From JBGYPP01 sp041838515 (GTDB lineage Bacteria > Bacillota > Clostridia > Lachnospirales > Lachnospiraceae), in the NCBI GenBank assembly GCA_041838515.1, contig JBGYPP010000086.1, positions 1 through 38,938 of the forward strand: a DNA stretch of 38,938 nt, read 5' to 3'. Below are positions 16,493-22,322 of this stretch, one piece after another (the stretch's first letter is position 1; each line of letters begins with the position of its first letter). Position numbers and translations under genes: made by a program. The notes beneath the pieces are model-generated. The model was not told the DNA's origin, made no database searches, and worked only from the letters and a program-made list of their open reading frames with translations.

Positions 16493-16521
16493 ATTATAGC
16501 ACACAGGAGGAAGAATGCAAA
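16493..16521 (-). promoter_or_regulatory. Probable livH promoter
   Basis: On the minus strand a perfect TATAAT (16493-16498) preceded by TGC (extended -10) is 17 bp from TTTGCA (16516-16521, 4 of 6 to consensus). It lies directly after the livK terminator and about 60 bp before livH, so it can drive livHMGF independently of readthrough. Confidence 0.6.
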
Positions 16522-16534
16522 CCCATGAAACAGG

Positions 16535-16577
16535 AAAAAAACCGCCCCAAAGGGCATGTTGGCCACTTTGGGACGGT
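16535..16577 (-). terminator. Terminator after livK
   Basis: A 12-bp stem is formed by ACCGCCCCAAAG (16541-16552) and CTTTGGGACGGT (16566-16577), with one G-U pair. On the minus strand it is followed by seven T residues. It follows the livK stop by about 18 bp, so it limits transcription from the highly expressed binding-protein gene into the permease genes. Confidence 0.85.
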
Positions 16578-16595
16578 CCTCCATATCAAAAAAAC

Positions 16596-17792
16596 TTACA
16601 TGGCCACATATTTGCCGTCTTGGATTACCACAGCCTTGGGCTGCTTGTCCGGCTCGCCATTCTCATTCCAGGTCATATCCTGGCTGGTCAAACCGTCTAC
16701 AGAGATCTCCACCATGGCTTTCTTCATGGCCTCACAGGTATCGCCGACGGACATATCAGGAGTCACCTGGCTTTTTTCTATGGCTGCCTTGATGGTGTAA
16801 ATGGCATCATAAGCATCTGCGGCAAACTGGTTGGGAATGCCGCCAAAACGACTCTCGTACTCCTTTACAAAGTTCACAGTCAGCTCATCCTGGGCATCGG
16901 CGGCAAAGGGAGTCAGAAGCATCACGCCCTCAGCCAGCTTTGCATCAAAATTCTCCACGCTGAGCAGGCCGTCCAGACCATCACAGCCAAAGAATACCGG
17001 ATCGTATCCCATGGCATCGGCCTGGGTCAGGATCAGAGCGGCCTCGCTGTAATATATGGGCAGGAACACCATGTCAGCGCCTGCATCCTTGGCCTTTTGC
17101 AATTGCACAGAGAAATCCGTCTTGTTGTCAGCCGTAAAGGACTCCTGGGCCACCACCTCAAAGCTCTGGCCCTGCGCCCCCTCCATAAAGGACTCGTATA
17201 TGCCGGAGGAATATACCTCGGAGCTGTCATAAATCACAGCCACTTTCTTGGCCAGCTGGTTCTCGCCTATATACTGGGCGGAAGCAGCTCCCTGCGCGGG
17301 ATCCGAAAAGCATATGCGGAAAGCGTTGGGATACTGAACACACTCCACAGCGGAGCCGGAGGGCGTGAGCTGGAACATATTGTCATCCTTGGTCTTTTCC
17401 GCCACAGCGATGCAGGCGCCGCTGGTAACCGTGCCCATCAGCATCTGCATACCCCAGTCCTTTAGGGTATTGTAGGCATTGACCGACTTCTCGGGATTGG
17501 CCTCGTCATCCTGGAAATTCAACTCCAGCTGATATCCGTTTACGCCGCCGGCTGCATTGATCTCATCCACAGCCAGCTGTGCGGCATTCATCACTGCCTG
17601 GCCATATATGGCTGCCGCGCCCGTTATAGGACCTATACTGCCTATCTTGAATACTGCTTCTGCGCCGGCCGCCTCTCCCTGGCTGGCTCCGCTGTCAGAA
17701 GCGCTGCCTGCACCGGATGCGCATCCAACAAGCAGACTCATGGCCAGCGAGCCGGCCACCAGGCGTTTTCCCCATTCGCCCATCTTCATCAT
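16596..17792 (-). CDS. livK: Branched-chain amino acid-binding lipoprotein
   Basis: The extracellular solute-binding protein of the importer (Leu/Ile/Val-binding family, type I periplasmic-binding fold), 398 residues. The signal peptide ends in the lipobox LLVGC, making Cys24 the lipidated N-terminus, followed by a Ser/Gly/Ala linker. The mature domain starts FKIGSIGPITGAAAIYGQAV and includes VAVIYDSSEVYSSGIYESF, as expected for this family. AAGGAGGAGG lies just before the start; ATGs at 17792 and 17789 are both possible. It has a strong promoter of its own and is followed by a terminator, so it is probably made in excess over the permease. The ligand is inferred from the operon. Confidence 0.93.
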   Translation of the reverse strand: MMKMGEWGKRLVAGSLAMSLLVGCASGAGSASDSGASQGEAAGAEAVFKIGSIGPITGAAAIYGQAVMNAAQLAVDEINAAGGVNGYQLELNFQDDEANPEKSVNAYNTLKDWGMQMLMGTVTSGACIAVAEKTKDDNMFQLTPSGSAVECVQYPNAFRICFSDPAQGAASAQYIGENQLAKKVAVIYDSSEVYSSGIYESFMEGAQGQSFEVVAQESFTADNKTDFSVQLQKAKDAGADMVFLPIYYSEAALILTQADAMGYDPVFFGCDGLDGLLSVENFDAKLAEGVMLLTPFAADAQDELTVNFVKEYESRFGGIPNQFAADAYDAIYTIKAAIEKSQVTPDMSVGDTCEAMKKAMVEISVDGLTSQDMTWNENGEPDKQPKAVVIQDGKYVAM

Positions 17793-17843
17793 AGAACCTC
17801 CTCCTTGCTATTGCATACAATGATACAACTGCTACGTTTTCCC

Positions 17844-17872
17844 ATAATACAAGCTGAGGCAGGCTTTGTCAA
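17844..17872 (-). promoter_or_regulatory. livK promoter with palindrome over the -35 box
   Basis: TTGACA (17867-17872), a 17-bp spacer and TATTAT (17844-17849) on the minus strand. The -35 hexamer sits in the palindrome GGCTTTGTCAAGCC (17862-17875, arms GGCTT and AAGCC), which could be an operator for a nutrient-responsive regulator. The regulator is not identifiable. Confidence 0.75.
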
Positions 17873-17885
17873 GCCGTTCTGCGAC

Positions 17886-17939
17886 AAAAAATTTATTGCG
17901 TTGAAGTAATAACCCAAAAAAGCGAATACCCCAACGCAA
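17886..17939 (-). terminator. Probable terminator after rsfS
   Basis: TTGCGTTG (17896-17903) and CAACGCAA (17932-17939) form a perfect 8-bp stem with a 28-base loop. On the minus strand TAAATTTTTTG follows. The large loop makes it weaker than the other terminators here, but its place between rsfS and the livK promoter fits. Confidence 0.5.
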
Positions 17940-17977
17940 CAAACCAAATTGTGTCTATAATTTTGATAATGATAATT

Positions 17978-18340
17978 TTAATCTGTTAAATCTCCCGGCT
18001 CTATCAGAGCGCCCTCACGCCATACCTGCTCCAAATCATAGAGCAGCCGGTTTTCCTTATCAAAGAGATGGATGACCACATCGCCAAAATCCAGCAATAT
18101 CCATGCCGCATGGTCATATCCCTCTATCTGCCGCAGCTTGGCGCCGGCCTGCAGAAGCTTATCCTCCACCTCATCACACATGGCCTGCATCTGGGAGCGG
18201 TTTGCTCCGCCGGCTATAAGGAAATAATCTGCCAACAGGGATACATTGGATATGTCCAATATGCGTATATCCAGCGCCTTTTTATCCTCTAAGGCCTCAA
18301 CCGCCAGCCTCGCCCACTCCTTTGCTCTAAGCTTTTCCAT
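17978..18340 (-). CDS. rsfS: Ribosome silencing factor RsfS
   Basis: RsfS (YbeB/Iojap family) binds ribosomal protein L14 on the large subunit and blocks subunit joining when nutrients are scarce. The 120-residue protein shows KALDIRILDISNVSLLADYFLIA, GANRSQMQAM and HAAWILLDFGDVVIHLF, the conserved core. The ATG at 18340 has AAGGAGGAG just upstream; a longer in-frame reading lies inside yqeK and is not family-like. The start overlaps the yqeK 3' end by 14 bp, showing coupling. It is the last gene of the obg-yhbY-nadD-yqeK-rsfS string. Confidence 0.95.
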   Translation of the reverse strand: MEKLRAKEWARLAVEALEDKKALDIRILDISNVSLLADYFLIAGGANRSQMQAMCDEVEDKLLQAGAKLRQIEGYDHAAWILLDFGDVVIHLFDKENRLLYDLEQVWREGALIEPGDLTD

Positions 18341-18920
18341 ATTCTCCTCCTTTTTGCAATCCTGCCCCATACTCCGCATAAGCCTCACGGCTAAGCGGAT
18401 CTATCTCCCTCCCCTGGGCGGACAGATGGGCCAGGCTCTCCTCCAATATTGCCCACATACAGGCATCCAAATCCCGAAAAGCCAGGCTGCGTATGCCATC
18501 CATGGCCGGTGTGGGGCGCCGTCCCGGCTCTATGTAATCCGCTATATAAACTATCTTCTCAAGAGCGCTCATGCCCGGCCGTCCCGTGGTATGGCTGCGT
18601 ATGGCATCCAGCACCCCCGCATCCTGTTCCCCATAGAGGCTCTGGGCCAAAACTGCCCCTGCCTTGGCGTGCAGCAGATAGGGGTTGGCCCTTTCCACCG
18701 GCCGTATCTCCACACCCTGCTCCTGGCACAGGCGGATTTTCTTGGCATCCGGCAGACATTTGGCGCAGTCGTGCAGCCAGCCTGCCCGCCATGCCGCATC
18801 CATGGGCTGCCCATGGGCAAAGGCCAGGGCCTTGGCACAAAAGGCCACATCCTTGCTATGCCTGTACCGCTCTGGAGTCAGACTCTTCTTTAACGCCTTG
18901 CGGATCTTTTTCCACTCCAT
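18327..18920 (-). CDS. yqeK: HD-domain YqeK, diadenosine tetraphosphate hydrolase-like
   Basis: YqeK proteins are HD-domain phosphohydrolases; characterised members split Ap4A symmetrically into two ADP. The 197-residue protein starts at the usual family position with LTPERYRHSKDVAFCAKALA (His21) and has the HD pair in GWLHDCAK (His50, Asp51), LLHAKAGAVLA, IRSHTTGRPGMSALEKIVYIADYIEPGR. No later start leaves an intact first metal-binding histidine, so the 65-bp overlap with nadD appears real. It also overlaps rsfS by 14 bp. The nadD-yqeK-rsfS order is standard in Firmicutes. Confidence 0.93.
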   Translation of the reverse strand: MEWKKIRKALKKSLTPERYRHSKDVAFCAKALAFAHGQPMDAAWRAGWLHDCAKCLPDAKKIRLCQEQGVEIRPVERANPYLLHAKAGAVLAQSLYGEQDAGVLDAIRSHTTGRPGMSALEKIVYIADYIEPGRRPTPAMDGIRSLAFRDLDACMWAILEESLAHLSAQGREIDPLSREAYAEYGAGLQKGGEYGKA

Positions 18921-19524
18921 ACAAACCCTGCTCCCTGATATAAGCCAATACCGCCGGTGCCAGGCCTTCGGCCTCTTTCCCCGCCGCCAAGGCGGCGCGC
19001 AGCCCGGTCGAGGAATACTCCGGCATATCCGCCTCCAGAAAATCTATGCGGGCTCCGTACTTGGAAGCCAGCCTCTCCCTCTGGTCCTCCAATGCCTGCC
19101 TGTCCACCGGAGGTCTCAGCGAGGCCAACAGCCGGCAGCCGGCGAACACCCTTTCCGGCCTGGCCCAACTCTCCATATGAAAAAGGCTGTCCCCGCCCAC
19201 AATCAAGACCAATTCCTCATCGGGATATTTTCGCCCAAAATCCTCCAGAGATTGATATGTATAACTATTGCCCCCCCTGCGCACATCCGCATCCGAGATC
19301 TCCAGACCAGGCAGGCCCTCTATGGCCAGCGCGGCCATTGACAGCCTATGGGAGGCCGCCGCTATGCGGCCCACATCCTTTTGGTAGGATAGGCAGCTGG
19401 GAACCAGAAATACCCTGGGCAACCCCCAGTCCAAGGCGGCCTGGGCCAGGGCTATATGCCCCTTATGTATAGGGTCAAAGGTGCCGCCCAGTATGCCCAG
19501 CCGGGGCCTGCCGCCACAGCTCAT
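18856..19524 (-). CDS. nadD: Nicotinate-nucleotide adenylyltransferase
   Basis: NadD joins ATP and nicotinate mononucleotide to form deamido-NAD, an essential step of NAD synthesis. The 222-residue protein has the nucleotidyltransferase motif GGTFDPIHKGHI (His20 and His23) and the C-terminal YSSTGLR form of the ISSTxIR motif. VLIVGGDSLFHM is also typical. The usual end of the family is near YIREQGLYG; about 21 extra residues follow, and their codons overlap the start of yqeK. The ATG overlaps the yhbY stop as ATGA. It lies in the obg operon. Confidence 0.94.
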   Translation of the reverse strand: MSCGGRPRLGILGGTFDPIHKGHIALAQAALDWGLPRVFLVPSCLSYQKDVGRIAAASHRLSMAALAIEGLPGLEISDADVRRGGNSYTYQSLEDFGRKYPDEELVLIVGGDSLFHMESWARPERVFAGCRLLASLRPPVDRQALEDQRERLASKYGARIDFLEADMPEYSSTGLRAALAAGKEAEGLAPAVLAYIREQGLYGVEKDPQGVKEESDSRAVQA

Positions 19525-19814
19525 GCCTTGGGCAGGACGATGCGGGGCTTGTCCTTATCCGCCTTATATAGAACTATTTTCTTGCCTATGACCTGCACCA
19601 ATACGGAGCGGCTGCGCTCGGACAAGGCCTGTGCCATCTGGTCTATATCCTCCATGCAATTTTGCAAGACGCCTATCTTGACCAGTTCATTGGTGTTAAA
19701 GGCCTCCAAAACAGCCTCGGTCACCCCGGGGACCAGGCCGCCTTTGCCTATATGCACACGCACCGGCGTATTGGCCGCCAGGGATCGCAAATAAGCCCTT
19801 TGCTTGCTCGTCAT
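19521..19814 (-). CDS. yhbY: YhbY-type RNA-binding protein
   Basis: A 97-residue CRS1-YhbY (CRM) domain protein associated with pre-50S ribosomal subunits. The N-terminal TSKQRAYLRSLAANTPVRVHIGKGGL carries the conserved GKGG loop that contacts RNA, and the domain continues with LVKIGVLQN and VLVQVIGKKIVLYK. Coupled to nadD by an ATGA overlap and 8 bp downstream of obg, so it belongs to a ribosome-assembly operon. Confidence 0.94.
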   Translation of the reverse strand: MTSKQRAYLRSLAANTPVRVHIGKGGLVPGVTEAVLEAFNTNELVKIGVLQNCMEDIDQMAQALSERSRSVLVQVIGKKIVLYKADKDKPRIVLPKA

Positions 19815-19822
19815 CTCGCCTC

Positions 19823-21112
19823 CTACTTGTAATAATCAAAGCTCTGGCCGTACATGCGGACTGTATCCCCTTCTTGTATGCCCAAAGCCTCCAGCTTGTC
19901 TAATATTCCGTTTTCTTTCATAAATTTCTGAAAGAAAACAAAGCCCTTTTCGCTCTCTAGATTGGTATAGCCCAGCATTTTGTCAATGCGGGGACCCTCC
20001 ACCACATATTCCTCCCGGTCCGGATCATAATACACCTCCTCCGGGGCATCCTGCTCCCCTGCCCGCAGATGCGGGAAGTACTCCTGGGCAAATACCGTAG
20101 GCTCCTCTTCCACTCCCTGCAACAGCTCCCGAACGGCATAGAGAAGGGACTCCACTCCCTCTCCGGTGGCCGCCGATATGGCAAAGACCTGTATGCCCTG
20201 GGGCGCAAACTCGCTGCGTATGGACTCCAGAGCGGCCTCCCTCTCCTCCTCGTACAGCACATCCAATTTGTTGGCGGCTATAACTCTGGGCAGGGATGCC
20301 AGCCTCTCGTTGTATTTCTCCAACTCCCTGTGTATGGCATATATGTCTGACACCGGATCCCTGCCCTCCACAGAGGCGGCATCCACCACATGCACCAATA
20401 CCTTTGTCCTCTCGATATGCCGGAGAAATTCATGGCCCAGGCCCACGCCCTCGGATGCCCCCTCTATCAAACCGGGTATATCCGCCATGACAAAGCCCCC
20501 ATCCTCCAAATCCACCACGCCCAAATGGGGGTTCAATGTGGTGAAATGGTAGTTGGCCACCTTGGGTCTGGCATTGGACACCCGGCTAAGAAGTGTGGAC
20601 TTGCCCACATTGGGAAATCCCACCAGGCCCACATCGGCTATAACCTTCAATTCCAGCAGCAGATTCAATTCCTGGGCCGGCTCTCCGGGCTGGGCGTATT
20701 TGGGCGCCTGCATACGGCTGGTGGCATAATGCTGGTTGCCATTGCCCCCCTTGCCTCCCTTGAGCAATACCACCCGGGTATTCTCTCCGGACATATCCAC
20801 TATGACCTGGCCGCTGCTCTCCTCCTTGACCACCGTGCCGGGAGGCATACGCAGAACAATATTTTTGCCATTGGCGCCCCGGCAGTTCTTCTTGCCGCCC
20901 CTCTCGCCATCCTGGGCTGCATATTTGCGCACATGGCGGTAATCTATCAGCGTGTTCAATCCCGTATCCACCTCCAGGATCACATCACCGCCGTCGCCGC
21001 CGTCGCCGCCGTCCGGACCGCCGTTGGGCACATACTTTTCCCTCCGGAAGGAAATATGGCCGTCGCCACCCTTGCCGCTGCGGACAAAGATTTTCGCTCT
21101 ATCTGCAAACAT
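19823..21112 (-). CDS. obg: GTPase Obg
   Basis: Obg is an essential GTPase of late 50S assembly and stress signalling. The 429-residue protein has the three expected parts: the glycine-rich Obg fold (1-157, with GGPDGGDGGDGGDV), the G domain (158-340; G1 GFPNVGKS at 165-172, G3 DIPG at 211-214, G4 NKLD) and the C-terminal OCT domain (about 355-429). The ATG at 21112 (MFADRAKIFV) with AAGGA upstream is the standard start. Although normally co-transcribed with rpmA, it is separated here by a strong terminator in a short gap with only a weak promoter candidate, so expression may rely on readthrough. Confidence 0.96.
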   Translation of the reverse strand: MFADRAKIFVRSGKGGDGHISFRREKYVPNGGPDGGDGGDGGDVILEVDTGLNTLIDYRHVRKYAAQDGERGGKKNCRGANGKNIVLRMPPGTVVKEESSGQVIVDMSGENTRVVLLKGGKGGNGNQHYATSRMQAPKYAQPGEPAQELNLLLELKVIADVGLVGFPNVGKSTLLSRVSNARPKVANYHFTTLNPHLGVVDLEDGGFVMADIPGLIEGASEGVGLGHEFLRHIERTKVLVHVVDAASVEGRDPVSDIYAIHRELEKYNERLASLPRVIAANKLDVLYEEEREAALESIRSEFAPQGIQVFAISAATGEGVESLLYAVRELLQGVEEEPTVFAQEYFPHLRAGEQDAPEEVYYDPDREEYVVEGPRIDKMLGYTNLESEKGFVFFQKFMKENGILDKLEALGIQEGDTVRMYGQSFDYYK

Positions 21113-21147
21113 ATGTTTATCCTTATTCCCCAATAATCCCACTTGGT

Positions 21148-21181
21148 AAAAAGGGCTTCAAACATTCACTGTTTGAAGCCC
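21148..21181 (-). terminator. Terminator between rpmA and obg
   Basis: GGGCTTCAAAC (21153-21163) pairs perfectly with GTTTGAAGCCC (21171-21181) around a 7-base loop. On the minus strand TTTTT follows (21148-21152). It begins only about 14 bp after the rpmA stop and 36 bp before obg, so it likely sets a high ratio of L21/L27 to Obg. Confidence 0.85.
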
Positions 21182-21194
21182 CAAGCACTCTCGC

Positions 21195-21476
21195 TTATTG
21201 CACAGGATATACGGAAGCCTTCTTCTTATCCCTGCCCTTTCTCTCAAAGCGCAGCACGCCGTCCACCAGCGCGAACAGGGTGTCATCGCCGCCCCGGCCT
21301 ACGTTGGTGCCGGGATGCACCTTGGTGCCCCTCTGGCGGTACAACACATTGCCGGCCTTTACGAACTGGCCGTCAGCCCTCTTGGCGCCCAGGCGCTTGG
21401 ACTCGGAATCCCTGCCGTTCTTCGTGGAACCTACGCCCTTTTTATGGGCAAAAAATTGCAGATTTAATCTCATCAT
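21195..21476 (-). CDS. rpmA: Ribosomal protein L27 with cleavable N-terminal extension
   Basis: L27 lies by the peptidyl-transferase centre of the 50S subunit. The 93-residue protein begins MMRLNLQFFAHKKGVGSTKN. The LNLQFF stretch is the Firmicutes extension removed by the protease Prp, whose gene is immediately upstream; cleavage exposes the AHKKG end that reaches the active site. The ATG at 21476 is preferred over 21473 because it gives the same length as the Bacillus protein and has GGAG seven bases upstream. Confidence 0.96.
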   Translation of the reverse strand: MMRLNLQFFAHKKGVGSTKNGRDSESKRLGAKRADGQFVKAGNVLYRQRGTKVHPGTNVGRGGDDTLFALVDGVLRFERKGRDKKKASVYPVQ

Positions 21477-21478
21477 GG

Positions 21479-21832
21479 CTAATCTCCTTTTCCCGTATGC
21501 CGGGATCCACATTCGATGATTTTCACATACCGCTTGCCATAGACGGAGGCCACTTCCCTAAGCCCCATGACCATAGCATCCAGCAAGACCTCTCCCTCCC
21601 TGGAGGGCGGCCTTAGCAAACGGCACTCTATCAAGGCCTCATCCTCCTTGGAACGCAGCTCCAAAGACTCCCTGGCCAATTGTTCCAATGCGTTGACGGT
21701 GTTAATCACCAGCAGGGATACGGCGCTGCACACTATGTCCGGCTGTCCGGGCCTGGCATATCCCGCATGCCCCCGGCAAAAAAAACCGGCGTATCCGCCC
21801 TTATCATCCCGAAAAATCTCCACACTGGTCAT
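21479..21832 (-). CDS. prp: Prp, cysteine protease processing ribosomal protein L27
   Basis: Prp (YsxB) is the essential cysteine protease that trims the N-terminus of L27 in Firmicutes. The 117-residue protein has the catalytic pair His22 (RGHAGYA) and Cys35 (DIVCSAVS), at nearly the same positions as in Staphylococcus. It lies between rplU and rpmA as usual, 2 bp upstream of rpmA and 19 bp downstream of rplU. The start is taken at ATG 21832; a TTG at 21844 is possible but lacks a well-placed RBS. Confidence 0.94.
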   Translation of the reverse strand: MTSVEIFRDDKGGYAGFFCRGHAGYARPGQPDIVCSAVSLLVINTVNALEQLARESLELRSKEDEALIECRLLRPPSREGEVLLDAMVMGLREVASVYGKRYVKIIECGSRHTGKGD

Positions 21833-21851
21833 CACGCGCCCCAAATCCCGC

Positions 21852-22157
21852 TTATACGGTTATCTTCTCCACCACCAGCTTGGTGTGCAGCTGCCTGTGG
21901 CCCTGCTTCTTGTGGTAGCCGGATTTCCTCTTGTACTTATAAACGATGATCTTCTTATCCTTGCCCTGGGAGAGCACCTTTGCCGTCACCTTAGCGCCGG
22001 CGGCATCCTGCGCCACCTTCAAAGTACCGTCGTTGACAGCCAGCACCTGATCAAAGGTAACAACATCCCCCTCGGCAGCCTCCAGCTTCTCTACGAACAA
22101 GATATCTCCCTCAGACACCTTGTACTGCTTGCCACCAGTTTCCAAAATAGCGTACAT
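21852..22157 (-). CDS. rplU: Ribosomal protein L21
   Basis: L21 binds 23S rRNA in the 50S subunit. The 101-residue protein is complete: MYAILETGGKQYKVSEGD at the start and the basic KYKRKSGYHKKQGHRQ near the end, followed by TKLVVEKITV. TTTGGAGG lies just before the ATG. It leads the rplU-prp-rpmA unit behind a good promoter and a leader that may be the L21 autoregulatory element. Only one of its five isoleucines is ATA, unlike most other genes here, as expected for a highly expressed gene. Confidence 0.97.
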   Translation of the reverse strand: MYAILETGGKQYKVSEGDILFVEKLEAAEGDVVTFDQVLAVNDGTLKVAQDAAGAKVTAKVLSQGKDKKIIVYKYKRKSGYHKKQGHRQLHTKLVVEKITV

Positions 22158-22233
22158 AAAACTACCTCCAAACCTTTCTCGCTAACCTCGGTGATACAAC
22201 CAATGTATACTTGAACCTAGTTAAGCGGCATAC
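22158..22233 (-). promoter_or_regulatory. Leader of rplU, candidate L21 autoregulatory element
   Basis: About 76 bases lie between the predicted transcription start and rplU. A CGCTTAAC stretch near the 5' end can pair with GTTAGCG closer to the RBS (one bulged T), which could form a long-range stem that presents or hides the GGAGG. Firmicutes rplU genes often carry an L21 leader that binds excess L21. I infer this from position and pairing only; a covariance-model search would decide. Confidence 0.4.
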
Positions 22234-22239
22234 CAATTG

Positions 22240-22269
22240 ATATTAGCATACAAATCCAGTCTATGTCAA
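22240..22269 (-). promoter_or_regulatory. rplU promoter
   Basis: TTGACA (22264-22269), an 18-bp spacer and TAATAT (22240-22245) preceded by TGC, an extended -10, all on the minus strand. The -35 hexamer directly abuts a 15-bp perfect hairpin. Confidence 0.8.
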
Positions 22270-22303
22270 GAGCCGGGACTTCCCCATAGGGAAGTCCCGG
22301 CTC
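22270..22303 (-). terminator. Perfect 15-bp hairpin after the chemoreceptor gene
   Basis: GAGCCGGGACTTCCC (22270-22284) pairs with all 15 bases of 22289-22303 around a 4-base loop. It lies about 20 bp downstream of the chemoreceptor stop (minus strand) and probably ends that transcript. The expected T-run is absent; the next bases on the minus strand are TTGACA, the -35 box of rplU. Confidence 0.65.
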
Positions 22304-22322
22304 CCGCCCCTGTAAAGCTATT

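Noticed and set aside
17965..17983. GATAATGATAAT followed by a partial third repeat, resembling a Fur box (16 of 19).
   Set aside because: It overlaps the rsfS stop in an AT-rich stretch, is about 95 bp from the livK -35, and no iron genes are near. Chance is the better explanation.
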